Positions 36,095-45,552 of a stretch of DNA of 64,000 bases are shown piece after piece. The stretch's first letter is position 1. Every line of letters starts with the position of its first letter. The notes beneath the pieces were generated by a model that saw nothing but the letters and a program-made list of their open reading frames with translations, was not told the DNA's origin and made no database searches. Location of the stretch: assembly GCA_017856115.1 (NCBI GenBank), contig JAFMFM010000002.1, positions 1-64,000 of the forward strand, in the 5' to 3' direction. The stretch is from Actinomycetota bacterium. Lineage in GTDB: Bacteria; Actinomycetota; Acidimicrobiia; Acidimicrobiales; Ilumatobacteraceae. Both the position numbers and the translations under genes were made by a program.

Positions 36095-36883
36095 CTAACG
36101 GGTGACCACCGCCTGCAGTTCACGCACCCTGAGCTGATGGGATGTCCCCAAGCGCAGGTCGGGCAAACGACCCGACCCTCCGAAGTTGGTCCGCCACGTT
36201 ACCGACCACACCACATCGATACGGGCTCGAAACGCACCGCCGTCCCGCACGGAAGAGGGAACGGGATACTCGTACATGCAATCGGTGGTGATGAATGATG
36301 AGAGCAGTGGCGTCCACGGCACGCCCGGGCCGTCGCACTCGACGACGCTGTCCGAACCGTCACCCGGGTGGAATTCCAGTGCCTTCGGGGTGGCGGTGGT
36401 GGTCATCGTGAGAATGCCGCGGGGGGTGGGCACTTGCGCCGTGACCGACACGGGAATCCACAGCGCAGGGTGCACCCAGAACCAGGTGGGAGTCTTGACG
36501 ACCCCTCGTAGTGGTGGTGGGGAGAACTGTTGATCCAGCAACGGCACTTGCTCTCGTACGACGTCTCGGGATGATTCGGCGATCGTCTCGGTGCTCACCT
36601 CGGGCACCCACACGAGTATCGAATCGTCCTCTCGCGTGCACTGATGCAGCACCCACTGGGTGCCGTTCCAGTCGCGGGTCGTGGCACCGGTCCGTGCACC
36701 GAGCCCGTAGGTGGGCAAGGGCAAACTCCAGTCGCACGTGCTGAGCGAGTGTCGTGAGTCGTACGACACGCCGGCAAAGATGTGGTCGCCGTCGACACCT
36801 GCGTCGCTTGCGTGGGTGATCGGGACTCGAGACGTCGGTAGCAGGGTGAGAACCACCACTCCGAATGTGATCAAGCGTTTCAT
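36095..36883 (-). CDS. Secreted protein of unknown function
   Basis: The 262-residue protein has a signal peptide (MKRLITFGVVVLTLLPTS, cleavage probably near THAS). The mature part is rich in Trp, Thr and Pro, with four cysteines (STCDW, LHQCT, VVECDG, TTDCMY) that could form two disulfides. I do not recognise a family. It is translationally coupled to the lipoprotein gene upstream (ATGA overlap at 36880-36883), so the two probably work together at the cell surface. Confidence 0.6.
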   Translation of the reverse strand: MKRLITFGVVVLTLLPTSRVPITHASDAGVDGDHIFAGVSYDSRHSLSTCDWSLPLPTYGLGARTGATTRDWNGTQWVLHQCTREDDSILVWVPEVSTETIAESSRDVVREQVPLLDQQFSPPPLRGVVKTPTWFWVHPALWIPVSVTAQVPTPRGILTMTTTATPKALEFHPGDGSDSVVECDGPGVPWTPLLSSFITTDCMYEYPVPSSVRDGGAFRARIDVVWSVTWRTNFGGSGRLPDLRLGTSHQLRVRELQAVVTR

Positions 36884-37527
36884 ACGCCGCAGAATCTTTC
36901 TGCCGGCGACCGACGCTCGACCCGCCGTGACCACAGTCGCCAGGTGTCGTCGTTGCGTGACAGTACCCACTCGACGCGTCGCGTCCAGACCGTCGCATCG
37001 AGGATGATGTCGCCGAGTTCCGTTTGAGCCATGCTCGAATCGAAGAAGATGCGTGTGTCGTACTCGCACGTCGTCAAACGAACGCGGTCGTCACTCGAGG
37101 CGGAGATCGACTCGATTCGCCATTCGAGGCGACCTTCGTTCGGTTTGGTGCGCAGTTGCTCGGCTGAGTAGTAGGCGAGTGCGTCGGCGAGCCGCACGTG
37201 CTCCGGGGAATCGGGCGCGGTCGACACCGAAACGTCGCAATCCGAGGGGCGATGGAAACACCCCACCCAGTCGGTGATGAGTGATGCGAATCGTTGCTCG
37301 ATTGCGGCCGTATCGAGCGACCGATCGGCTGGGGATTGGTCGGGAGACGTCGTGGTCGGCTCGGCCGATACCGCATCGTCCAACGCGAGGTGGGAATCAC
37401 CGCCGAGAGCGGCGGTGTCAGCGGTGGGTTCACCCACATCGAAACTGAGTTGCGTCGGTGCGGCACAACCGCCGAGCATCGACGCAAGGACGATCGATGC
37501 GAAGTCCAGCCGGATACGACGTGACAT
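36880..37527 (-). CDS. Lipoprotein of unknown function
   Basis: The 215-residue protein has a lipobox ending at Cys21 (SMLGGC) and an Asp/Thr/Pro-rich linker to about residue 65. A domain of about 140 residues follows, with pattern AIEQRFASLITDWVGCF and later FDSSMAQTELGDIIL. The alternating helix-strand look suggests an NTF2-like fold, but this is weak. AAGGAG six bases upstream fixes ATG 37527. It is the first gene of a two-gene operon with the secreted protein. Confidence 0.6.
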   Translation of the reverse strand: MSRRIRLDFASIVLASMLGGCAAPTQLSFDVGEPTADTAALGGDSHLALDDAVSAEPTTTSPDQSPADRSLDTAAIEQRFASLITDWVGCFHRPSDCDVSVSTAPDSPEHVRLADALAYYSAEQLRTKPNEGRLEWRIESISASSDDRVRLTTCEYDTRIFFDSSMAQTELGDIILDATVWTRRVEWVLSRNDDTWRLWSRRVERRSPAERFCGV

Positions 37528-37672
37528 GAATGGCTCCTTGTCTGCGATAGCGGGTATTGCTCGACACTCGCTGGTGCCGACAGGGAACCGAGAGTGACTT
37601 TGCCATAGGTGTGCACGGGAGTGCAAAATCGTGCGCCGAAATTCGTCCGGACGAGAGGGGATGATCTTTCGG

Positions 37673-37678
37673 TAGAGT
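37673..37678 (+). promoter_or_regulatory. -10 box of the helD-like gene
   Basis: TAGAGT lies 15 bases before ATG 37694. The mRNA would have a leader of about nine A/C-rich bases with no ribosome binding site. Confidence 0.45.
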
Positions 37679-37693
37679 TCATAAACCCCAAAA

Positions 37694-39799
37694 ATGCTCG
37701 AGCACCCCGATCTCCCCGCTGAACAGGCGCACATCGACCGCGCATATGCGGCCCTGGTGGATGCCCGCACGAGCGCACTCGCCATTCGCAACCTCACCGA
37801 AGGTCAGCGGGGCGGCACCTTCCAGGAGCGCTACGAGCGCAACTACTTCGACGAAAAACTCGTGCAAATGCTGAACAACCTCGATATCGGCGACGCCGCC
37901 CTGGTGTTCGGGCGAATCGACCGGAGCCCCGACGGCGGTGGCGACCCGGAGGCCTTCCATATTGGGCGCTTGGCGGTGGCCGACGCCGACAGCAACCAGT
38001 TGATCGTGGACTGGCGCGCCCCCGTGGCCGAGCCCTTCTACCGGGCCACGGGTCGCGACACCATGCAATTGGTTCGCCGCCGTCACTTCATGATGGACGG
38101 TCGCACCCTCGTGGCAATCGAGGACGAGCTGTTCGGTGAGCACCACCTCGGCATCGGTAGGGACGAGGGATTGGAAGCCCCGAAACTTCGTGGACAGAGC
38201 ACGCTGCTCGCCGCTCTCTCCAAGGGACGCAGCGGACAGCTCGGTGACATCGTCGCCACCATCCAAGGAGAACAAGACGTCATCATTCGCGCACCGAACA
38301 AGGGCGTGTTGGTGGTGCAGGGTGGTCCGGGCACCGGCAAGACGGTGGTGGCGCTCCATCGCGCCGCGTACCTTCTTTATACGTATCGGTTTCCGCTCGC
38401 CGACCAAGGCGTGCTGGTGATCGGGCCGAACCGGGTGTTCTTGCGATACATCGAGCGCGTGTTGCCGTCACTCGGCGAGTCGGGTGTACGTGAGGCAGTG
38501 CTCGCCGACCTCGTGAACGACGTTCGCTACGGCGCCGTCGACTCGGTGGTTGCTCGTCGGGTGAAGGGTGACTTGCGCATGGTCGACGTGCTGAAGCGGG
38601 CCATTCGTGCACGACAACGTCCGCTCAAGGAACACTTCGAGTTGCCGTTCGGCGGCAGCGTTTTGCGTCTCGGGCCGACAGAGACTGCACGCGTCGTGAA
38701 GGAGGCGCAGCGGCGCACCAAGCGTCACAACGAGCTGTGCCGAGCAGTCGAAGGTGAACTCGTCGCCATGCTCATGCCGAGTATGCGCGACCAGGATTAC
38801 ACGCTTGCCACGGCACGAAGCCGGCTCCGTGAGATTCCCGAGTTTCGTGCATTGGTGTTTCGCATCTGGCCGTCACTTGGACCGGCGGAGTTGTTGCGCG
38901 ATCTCTTCGGGTCACGGGCGTTGCTGAGGATCGCCGGTCGCGGCATCCTCACGGACGAAGAAGTCGAATCGCTGTACCGACCCCGTGCAGAAACGCTTGC
39001 AGTCGCAACGTTCAGCGAAGGCGACGTCGCACTGCTCGACGAAGCACGACATCTGCTCGGCCCAAAGCCGCGCAAGGGGGGCGTGGTGGAGGAGTCCGAC
39101 GACATCGAGACCTACGGTCACATCGTGGTGGACGAGGTGCAGGACCTCACCCCCATGCAGTTGCGCATGGTGGGCAGGCGATCCTTGAACGGCGCGATGA
39201 CCGTGGTTGGCGACATCGCCCAGGCAACCGGACCGTTCGCGCCGGGTGACTGGAGCGACGTGCTGGCGCTGCTGCCCAAGAATCGCGATGCAAGCGTGGC
39301 GACCCTGTCGGTGGGGTACCGAATTCCGCGTCAGATCATGGAGTTCGCCGGCAAGTTGCTGGCGACGGCGGCCCCCCAACAGACGCCACCGACGGCGGTC
39401 CGGGAAGGCGATGCCGAACCTCGTATCGTCACGAGCACCAGAACGTCGCTCACGTCCGACATCGTCGCCGCTGCGCGATCGTTGGTCGCCGAGTTGTCCG
39501 ATGGGCGCGTGGGCATCGTCTGTCCCGATGGGCTCGTCGACGAGGTTTCCGAGGCACTTGGCGCAGCGAACGTGTCGTTCGGTCGTGCGGGGGCGTCGGG
39601 GCTCGACGCCTCGCTCACGGTGGTACCCGTGAGCGTGGTGAAGGGGTTGGAGATGGACGGTGTCGTGGTGGTGGAGCCGACCGACATCTACGAGTCGTCC
39701 GATGCCGGTCCACGAGGGTTGTACGTTGCCCTCACGCGATCGACGCAGCGGCTGGTGGTGGTGCACTCCCGCGAGTTGCCTCGCGAACTTCGCTCGTAG
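37694..39799 (+). CDS. helD: HelD-like UvrD/Rep-family helicase
   Basis: The 701-residue superfamily 1 protein has Walker A at 210-217 (GGPGTGKT), motif Ia, DEXX-type VVDEVQDLTPMQ near residue 475 and a late VALTRSTQRL motif. N-terminal EGQRGGTFQERYERNYFDE and WRAPVAEPFY are typical of HelD, which binds RNA polymerase and removes it from DNA or RNA. The length and arms fit the actinobacterial class, whose members can confer rifamycin tolerance. It stands alone between divergent and convergent neighbours. Confidence 0.85.
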   Translation: MLEHPDLPAEQAHIDRAYAALVDARTSALAIRNLTEGQRGGTFQERYERNYFDEKLVQMLNNLDIGDAALVFGRIDRSPDGGGDPEAFHIGRLAVADADSNQLIVDWRAPVAEPFYRATGRDTMQLVRRRHFMMDGRTLVAIEDELFGEHHLGIGRDEGLEAPKLRGQSTLLAALSKGRSGQLGDIVATIQGEQDVIIRAPNKGVLVVQGGPGTGKTVVALHRAAYLLYTYRFPLADQGVLVIGPNRVFLRYIERVLPSLGESGVREAVLADLVNDVRYGAVDSVVARRVKGDLRMVDVLKRAIRARQRPLKEHFELPFGGSVLRLGPTETARVVKEAQRRTKRHNELCRAVEGELVAMLMPSMRDQDYTLATARSRLREIPEFRALVFRIWPSLGPAELLRDLFGSRALLRIAGRGILTDEEVESLYRPRAETLAVATFSEGDVALLDEARHLLGPKPRKGGVVEESDDIETYGHIVVDEVQDLTPMQLRMVGRRSLNGAMTVVGDIAQATGPFAPGDWSDVLALLPKNRDASVATLSVGYRIPRQIMEFAGKLLATAAPQQTPPTAVREGDAEPRIVTSTRTSLTSDIVAAARSLVAELSDGRVGIVCPDGLVDEVSEALGAANVSFGRAGASGLDASLTVVPVSVVKGLEMDGVVVVEPTDIYESSDAGPRGLYVALTRSTQRLVVVHSRELPRELRS

Positions 39800-39808
39800 C
39801 GACACCGA

Positions 39809-39855
39809 CTGCGCACGACGCACGACGCACGACGCTCACGACGCACGACGCGCAG
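39809..39855. repeat. Five copies of CACGACG framed by an inverted repeat
   Basis: CACGACG occurs three times in tandem (39814-39834), then CT, then twice more (39837-39850). The block is bounded by CTGCGC on the left and GCGCAG on the right. It lies between the convergent ends of the helD-like gene and the small lipoprotein gene. Confidence 0.85.
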
Positions 39856-39873
39856 ATCAGACAGGGGGCGCGC

Positions 39874-40311
39874 TTACGCTTCGAGCGATTCCAATGCCAG
39901 TCGCAGGAACGACGTTGCTTTGTCGGCATCGGCGGGCCGATTGCGGTCCACTGCACTGCGGGCAAGCTCGACGACTCGTCGCAGGTCGTAGGTGAGTTGG
40001 TCGGCGAGCTCGCCGAACTGCGCCACGATGAGTGGCTCGGCAAACGACCATGCCTCGTTGATGCGATCCAGGTGTACGCGTGCTTCGTCACGGTCGTCGT
40101 CGAACACCGCACGGCTGAGAGCGCCGATTTCGTCCTGCAGCACCACGGTGAGGTCCTCGAGTGTCGCTTGTGAGAGGTCGGCGGTCACCGCGGCTGCCTC
40201 CTGCGGTGGCAGCGTGGTGGGAGGTACGTCGAGTTCGATGACCTCCGTTGCGCATCCGCCGGTGAACGTCGCCACGCAGAGCATGGCCACGATGATTCGC
40301 GGGGATCTCAT
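39874..40311 (-). CDS. Small lipoprotein downstream of the IdeR-like regulator
   Basis: The 145-residue protein has a lipobox ending at Cys20 (TFTGGC), followed by a Pro/Thr linker and four predicted helices rich in Asp, Glu and Arg (VVLQDEIGALSRAVFDDD and EAWSFAEPLIVAQFGELA). I recognise no named family. The ATG overlaps the regulator's stop (ATGA at 40308-40311), so it is made with the metal regulator. A metal-related role at the cell surface is an inference from this coupling. Confidence 0.6.
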   Translation of the reverse strand: MRSPRIIVAMLCVATFTGGCATEVIELDVPPTTLPPQEAAAVTADLSQATLEDLTVVLQDEIGALSRAVFDDDRDEARVHLDRINEAWSFAEPLIVAQFGELADQLTYDLRRVVELARSAVDRNRPADADKATSFLRLALESLEA

Positions 40312-40976
40312 ACCGAAACGAGCAGGCGCGCACTGACGAACTCGTCGAGCAACGCATCACGGTCCGTGTCGTCGTGCACGGTGAGACGAGTGGAACCCTC
40401 GTGGCGTTCACGCACGGTGCACTCGCGGCCCGGCACGAGGTGTTGAAGTTCCAATTGTTCGAGTGCGCCGTCGCGCTCCTCGACTTCTTCGGGAATTCGT
40501 ACGACGGTGAAGCGACTTCCCACTGCCACCTGCGCAAGTGGCGTCACCGCAACCCCCGACGGCACGGAGCCGGGGATGGGATTCCCGTGTGGGCACGTGG
40601 TCGGGTTGCCGAGAATTCGCACGAGTCCCTCTTCGACGTCGTCGCTGATCACGTGCTCCCACTTGCAGGCCTCGTGGTGCGCGCGGGCCCACGGCAGGCC
40701 GATGACATCGGTGAGAAATCGCTCTGCAAGTCGATGCCGACGCACGATTTGGCTGGCAAGGTCCTCACCCTTCGCGGTGAGGGCGAGATGGGACGGATTC
40801 ACGGAGAGGAGCCCCGCAACCTCCATACGTTTGACCATTTCCGACACCGAGGCCCGCGAAACGTTCAGTCGTTCGGCAAGACGGGCCTGGATGATGTCGG
40901 CGTTGTCCTCGCGCATCTCGTAGATGCACTCGCAGTACTCCTCGAATGCTGGATGGTGCTCACCAGCCACGGGCAT
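40308..40976 (-). CDS. ideR: DtxR/IdeR-family iron-dependent regulator
   Basis: The 222-residue protein has an N-terminal winged helix (LAERLNVSRASVSEMVKRME), the dimerisation and metal domain with HHEACKWEH (C104, E107, H108) and H81, and a C-terminal SH3-like domain near 145-215. The Cys ligand fits iron sensors such as IdeR and DtxR rather than manganese sensors, which usually have Asp. It represses iron uptake genes when iron is bound. TACGCT seven bases upstream of ATG 40976 predicts a leaderless mRNA. Confidence 0.78.
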   Translation of the reverse strand: MPVAGEHHPAFEEYCECIYEMREDNADIIQARLAERLNVSRASVSEMVKRMEVAGLLSVNPSHLALTAKGEDLASQIVRRHRLAERFLTDVIGLPWARAHHEACKWEHVISDDVEEGLVRILGNPTTCPHGNPIPGSVPSGVAVTPLAQVAVGSRFTVVRIPEEVEERDGALEQLELQHLVPGRECTVRERHEGSTRLTVHDDTDRDALLDEFVSARLLVSV

Positions 40977-40983
40977 GGCGCTC

Positions 40984-41016
40984 AGCGTACCCAGAGGCAC
41001 ACCGAGTAGGTACTCT
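40984..41016. promoter_or_regulatory. Back-to-back leaderless promoters of ideR and lhr
   Basis: TACGCT (minus, 40984-40989) lies seven bases before ATG 40976, and TACTCT (plus, 41011-41016) lies six bases before GTG 41023. Neither start has a ribosome binding site. The two boxes face away from each other with 21 bases between. Confidence 0.65.
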
Positions 41017-41022
41017 TCGGCG

Positions 41023-44000
41023 GTGGCCACGGAGTCGGTTCTCGATCGTTTTTCTCCGGCCGTTCGAGCGTGGTTCACCGCGTCGTTCCCATCTGCAACT
41101 CCGGCACAAGCAGGCGGATTTGCACGCATCCTCTCCGACGAGCACACACTCATCTCCGCACCGACCGGCAGTGGAAAAACCCTGGCCGCCTTCTTGGCGG
41201 CGATCGATCGCTTGGTCACGCTCCGCGAGGATGAGCCGTCGACCACCCGCGTGTTGTACGTATCACCACTTCGTGCACTTGCGTTCGACGTGGAGAAGAA
41301 TCTGCGCGCGCCGATCGTGGGCATTCGACATGCCGCGGAGCGACTGGGCATCGGGTTTCGCGAACCCGTCGTGGCGATGCGTACCGGCGACACGAGCGCA
41401 CGGGATCGGCAGCGAATGGTGCGGAACCCGCCCGACATTCTCATCACCACGCCGGAGAGTTTGTACCTCATGCTCACCTCGTCGGCTCGGTCCACCTTGG
41501 CCCGTGTCGACACCATCATCATCGACGAGATCCACGCGATTGCGGCAACCAAGCGTGGTGCTCATCTGGCCTTGTCGCTCGAGCGTCTCGAGGAACTCAC
41601 CGTGCGTCGCCCGCAACGTATCGGGCTCTCGGCAACGCAGCGCCCGCTCGAGGAGGTGGCGCGATTCCTCGGCGGATACCGCGACGGTGCTCCACGACCG
41701 GTTGCCATCGTGGATGCCGGTGCGCGCAAGTCGATGGACATCGAGGTGGTGGTACCCGTCGAAGACATGGGCGAGCTCGGCAAAGTCACCCGCGAACTGC
41801 GCAGCGGTCCGGCCACGGCCGCGGCGGTGGAACGCCGAACCAGTATCTGGCCCAGCATCACACCACGAATCCTCGAATTGGTGCAGCAACATCGCAGCAC
41901 CATCATTTTTTGCAACGCTCGTCGCGGGGCGGAGCGACTCGCCGCACAACTCAACGAACTGGCATCGGATCTCGGACTCGGCAACACCGAATACGTGAAG
42001 GCGCACCATGGTTCGCTGGCCCGCGAGCAACGCATCGTCATCGAGGATCAACTGAAACGAGGTCAACTGCGTGCCATCGTTGCCACCAGCAGTTTGGAAC
42101 TCGGTATCGACATGGGGGCAGTCGACCTGGTCATTCAGGTGGAATCACCGGGAGCGGTGAGCAGGGGCATGCAACGAATCGGTCGAGCCGGACACAACGT
42201 CGGTGAGGCGAGCCGCGGCAAGGTGTTCCCCAAGCATCGTCACGACCTGTTGGAAGTTGCCGTCGTGGCACAACGCATGCTCGATGCAGAGATCGAATCC
42301 ACCCGGTATCTGCGCAATCCGTTGGACGTGCTGGCGCAACACATCGTGGCACACGTAGCGATGCATCCGGACTGCAGCGTGGAATCCCTCACCGCGATGG
42401 TTCGTCGATGCGCCAACTTCGCCGAGTTGTCGGATGAGGTGCGCAACAACGTGCTCGATCTGTTGGCGGGTCGTTATCCGAGCGAGGAATTCCGTGACCT
42501 CAAGCCGCGCATCGTCTGGGACCGGATCGCCAACACGCTGCGGGCACGCGAAGGCGCCCAGCGACTCGCGGTGACCAATGGTGGAACCATCCCCGATCGT
42601 GGAATGTTCGGGGTCTTCCTGCCCGACGGCACCCGGGTTGGCGAACTTGACGAAGAAATGGTGTACGAAACCCGACCGGGTGAAACGTTCGTGCTCGGCG
42701 CATCCACCTGGCGCATCGAGGACGTGTCGTTCGATCGGGTGGTGGTGAACCCGGCACCCGGCGAGCCCGGCAAGATGCCCTTCTGGCACGGGGACCGACT
42801 CGGTAGGCCACTGGAGTTGGGCCGCGCAGTCGGTGAATTCTTGCGCACCATTCGTGACGCACAAACGGGGGATGCCGCACCTGAGCATGCCTTGACCACC
42901 CGGCATCGCCTGGATCCGTTGGCGGCAAAGAACTTGCTGCAATACCTCGACGAACAAGTCGAGGCAACCGGCACGCTCCCCGACGATCGGACCATCGTCA
43001 TCGAGCGGTTCCGTGACGAGATCGGTGACTGGCGAATCTGCATCCATTCACCCTTCGGCACTCCGGTGCATGCACCGTGGGCAATTGCCATCGAACGCCG
43101 ACTGCTGGAGCGACTCGGCATTCCCATCGAAACGATGTGGGGCGACGACGGCATCGTGCTGCGTCTCCCCGAGGCGGTGGACCGCATACCCGTCGAGGAA
43201 CTGCTGATCGATCCCGACGACATCACCGATGCGCTGGTTGCTGCGGTGCCCCAGACGGCGCTCTTTGCCGCACGATTCCGCGAGTGTGCCGCACGTGCCT
43301 TGCTGTTGCCACGGCGACGACCCGACCAGCGAACTCCTTTGTGGCAGCAACGCCAACGAGCCGCCGACTTGTTGGCCGTCGCCGCCAAGTATCCGACGTT
43401 TCCGATCCTGTTGGAAACAAGCCGAGAGTGCCTGCAGGACGTGTTCGACGTGCCGGCACTACGAGACGTGCTCTCCCAGTTGCGATCACGAGCCATTCGG
43501 TTGGTGAGTGTCGATACGCAAAAAGCATCGCCGTTTGCCCAGAGCCTGCTCTTCAACTGGATTGCCGCCTACATGTACGAGGGTGATGCTCCGCTGGCCG
43601 AACGGCGCGCCGCTGCGCTCGCGCTCGACCGTGATCTGCTCAACGACCTGCTCGGGTCGGAGGAGCTTCGCGAACTTCTCGACGGGGAGGTCCTGGCCGA
43701 CATCGAACTCGAATTGCAGCAGGTTGCCGAATCTCGGCGTGCGAGGAGCCTCGACGATGTGCACGACGTCCTGCGTCGGGTTGGCGACCTCACCATGGAC
43801 GAATTGTCGCTGCGCTGCGAGGACAACGTCGCCGTGTGGATCGCCCAGTTGCTGGAACAGCGACGCGCCATCGAGGTGGTGGTGGCGGGCGAACGACGAT
43901 TCGTTGCCGCCGAGGATGCCGGACGCTTCCGTGACGCACTCGGCTGCGCTTTGCCGCTCGGGCTGCCTCAGGCATTCACCACGCCGAGCGACGCGCCACT

Positions 44001-45552
44001 CCAGGAACTCGTCGTTCGCTTTGCGCGAACACACGCACCGTTCGTGACACGCGATGTCGCCGTGCGTTTCGGAGTCGGCGTCGATCGCATCGCGGTGGTT
44101 CTCGCCCAGCTCGAAGCCGCGCACCGAGTGGTTCGTGGCGAATTCCGTCCGTTCGGCACCGAACGAGAGTGGTGCGACACCGAGGTGTTGCGGTTGGTGC
44201 GACGACGATCGCTCGCCAAGTTGCGCAAGGAAGTGGAGCCCGTCGATCAACGCACGTTCACCAGGTTTCTCGCCGAATGGCATGGAGTAACCGCTCCGAT
44301 GCACGGCACCGAGGCGCTTACCGAGGCGCTCACGGCGTTGTCGGGTTCCGCCTTGGTGGCATCCACGCTGGAGACCGATGTTCTGCCGTTGCGTGTGCGC
44401 GGGTATCGAGCCGCGATGTTGGACGACCTGTGCACCAGTGGCGAAGTGGTGTGGGTGGGGGCCGGATCACTCGGTGGAAACGATGGCCGGATCCGACTGT
44501 TCTTTGCCGATCAACTCGGGTCGCTCTTGCCGGCTCTGGAACCACTCGACGTGCCACAGGGTGACGTGCACGATCAGATTCGTTCGGCATTGGCGCAGCG
44601 CGGTGCGAGTTTTTGGGGACAACTACGCGCCGCGGTTCGCGGTGCGACCGACCCAGAGTTGTTGGCTGCCCTGTGGGACCTGGTGTGGTCGGGGGAAGTC
44701 ACCAACGATTCACTCACACCACTGCGCGCCGTGTTGCTCGGGGCACAAAGCGGTAAGAGTGCTCGTGCACTTCCGGCCACGGGCTCCACTCGACGCGCCG
44801 CGGCACGATTGGTTCGCCCCCGCCATGTGCGAGGCGGCAACGTGAGTCGCGTGGGACCACCATCGGCGCAGGGGCGCTGGAGCCTGGTATCGCAACTGGT
44901 GGAACAGCAGTCGTCGCCGACGCAGGCGTTGCACGCCCTTGCCATGCAACTGTTGGAGCGACACGGTGTCGTCACTCGCGAAGCCGTACTGGCCGAGCAC
45001 GTGCGCGGGGGATTTGCGGGCGTGTACGGAGTGTTGAAGGCACTGGAAGAACGCGGGACGGTTCGGCGGGGCTACTTCGTCGATGGCCTTGGTGCAGCGC
45101 AGTTCGCCGTTCCGGGCGCCGTTGATCGCTTGCGGGCCTGCAAGGATCCCGAGGTACTGGCGTCGGAGCACGTGGAAGGTGCGGTGGTTCTCGCGGCAAC
45201 CGATCCGGCACAGCCGTACGGCGCGAGCCTCGAGTGGCCGACGTCGTTGGGACGACCCACTCGCAGTGCGGGAGCCCTGGTACTGCTGCAACACGGGGAT
45301 GTGCTCGGCTGGTACGACGTGCGTAGCCACCACCTGGTCACCTTCGAAAGAACGCTCGAGGCCTCCAACTGGGCGGTACTGATCGAGGCCCTCGGCAGTT
45401 TGGTGAAAGATGGACGCACGAAGAGCATCGAAGTTCGAAAAGTCAACGGCGCTGCGAGTGACGACTCCGCACCCGCCACCACCGCAGTGGCTGCCTTACT
45501 CGAACAACATGGGTTCGTTCGCGGCTATCGCGGATTGGTGTTGCGCGACTAA
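41023..45552 (+). CDS. lhr: ATP-dependent helicase Lhr
   Basis: The 1509-residue superfamily 2 helicase has Walker A at 46-53 (APTGSGKT), a DEIH box at D168, motif III SATQRP, and the second RecA domain with ATSSLELGIDMG and QRIGRAGH. A winged-helix domain, the Lhr core and a long C-terminal half follow, typical of full-length Lhr (about 1500 residues). It is a single-stranded DNA translocase linked to DNA repair in mycobacteria. GTG 41023 is preferred over upstream starts, because a -10 box lies six bases before it and upstream frames overlap the divergent regulator. Confidence 0.9.
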   Translation: MATESVLDRFSPAVRAWFTASFPSATPAQAGGFARILSDEHTLISAPTGSGKTLAAFLAAIDRLVTLREDEPSTTRVLYVSPLRALAFDVEKNLRAPIVGIRHAAERLGIGFREPVVAMRTGDTSARDRQRMVRNPPDILITTPESLYLMLTSSARSTLARVDTIIIDEIHAIAATKRGAHLALSLERLEELTVRRPQRIGLSATQRPLEEVARFLGGYRDGAPRPVAIVDAGARKSMDIEVVVPVEDMGELGKVTRELRSGPATAAAVERRTSIWPSITPRILELVQQHRSTIIFCNARRGAERLAAQLNELASDLGLGNTEYVKAHHGSLAREQRIVIEDQLKRGQLRAIVATSSLELGIDMGAVDLVIQVESPGAVSRGMQRIGRAGHNVGEASRGKVFPKHRHDLLEVAVVAQRMLDAEIESTRYLRNPLDVLAQHIVAHVAMHPDCSVESLTAMVRRCANFAELSDEVRNNVLDLLAGRYPSEEFRDLKPRIVWDRIANTLRAREGAQRLAVTNGGTIPDRGMFGVFLPDGTRVGELDEEMVYETRPGETFVLGASTWRIEDVSFDRVVVNPAPGEPGKMPFWHGDRLGRPLELGRAVGEFLRTIRDAQTGDAAPEHALTTRHRLDPLAAKNLLQYLDEQVEATGTLPDDRTIVIERFRDEIGDWRICIHSPFGTPVHAPWAIAIERRLLERLGIPIETMWGDDGIVLRLPEAVDRIPVEELLIDPDDITDALVAAVPQTALFAARFRECAARALLLPRRRPDQRTPLWQQRQRAADLLAVAAKYPTFPILLETSRECLQDVFDVPALRDVLSQLRSRAIRLVSVDTQKASPFAQSLLFNWIAAYMYEGDAPLAERRAAALALDRDLLNDLLGSEELRELLDGEVLADIELELQQVAESRRARSLDDVHDVLRRVGDLTMDELSLRCEDNVAVWIAQLLEQRRAIEVVVAGERRFVAAEDAGRFRDALGCALPLGLPQAFTTPSDAPLQELVVRFARTHAPFVTRDVAVRFGVGVDRIAVVLAQLEAAHRVVRGEFRPFGTEREWCDTEVLRLVRRRSLAKLRKEVEPVDQRTFTRFLAEWHGVTAPMHGTEALTEALTALSGSALVASTLETDVLPLRVRGYRAAMLDDLCTSGEVVWVGAGSLGGNDGRIRLFFADQLGSLLPALEPLDVPQGDVHDQIRSALAQRGASFWGQLRAAVRGATDPELLAALWDLVWSGEVTNDSLTPLRAVLLGAQSGKSARALPATGSTRRAAARLVRPRHVRGGNVSRVGPPSAQGRWSLVSQLVEQQSSPTQALHALAMQLLERHGVVTREAVLAEHVRGGFAGVYGVLKALEERGTVRRGYFVDGLGAAQFAVPGAVDRLRACKDPEVLASEHVEGAVVLAATDPAQPYGASLEWPTSLGRPTRSAGALVLLQHGDVLGWYDVRSHHLVTFERTLEASNWAVLIEALGSLVKDGRTKSIEVRKVNGAASDDSAPATTAVAALLEQHGFVRGYRGLVLRD

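Noticed and set aside
40924-41022. Upstream extension of lhr to 40924
   Set aside because: It would overlap the divergent ideR coding region, has no family resemblance, and bypasses the -10 box six bases before GTG 41023.
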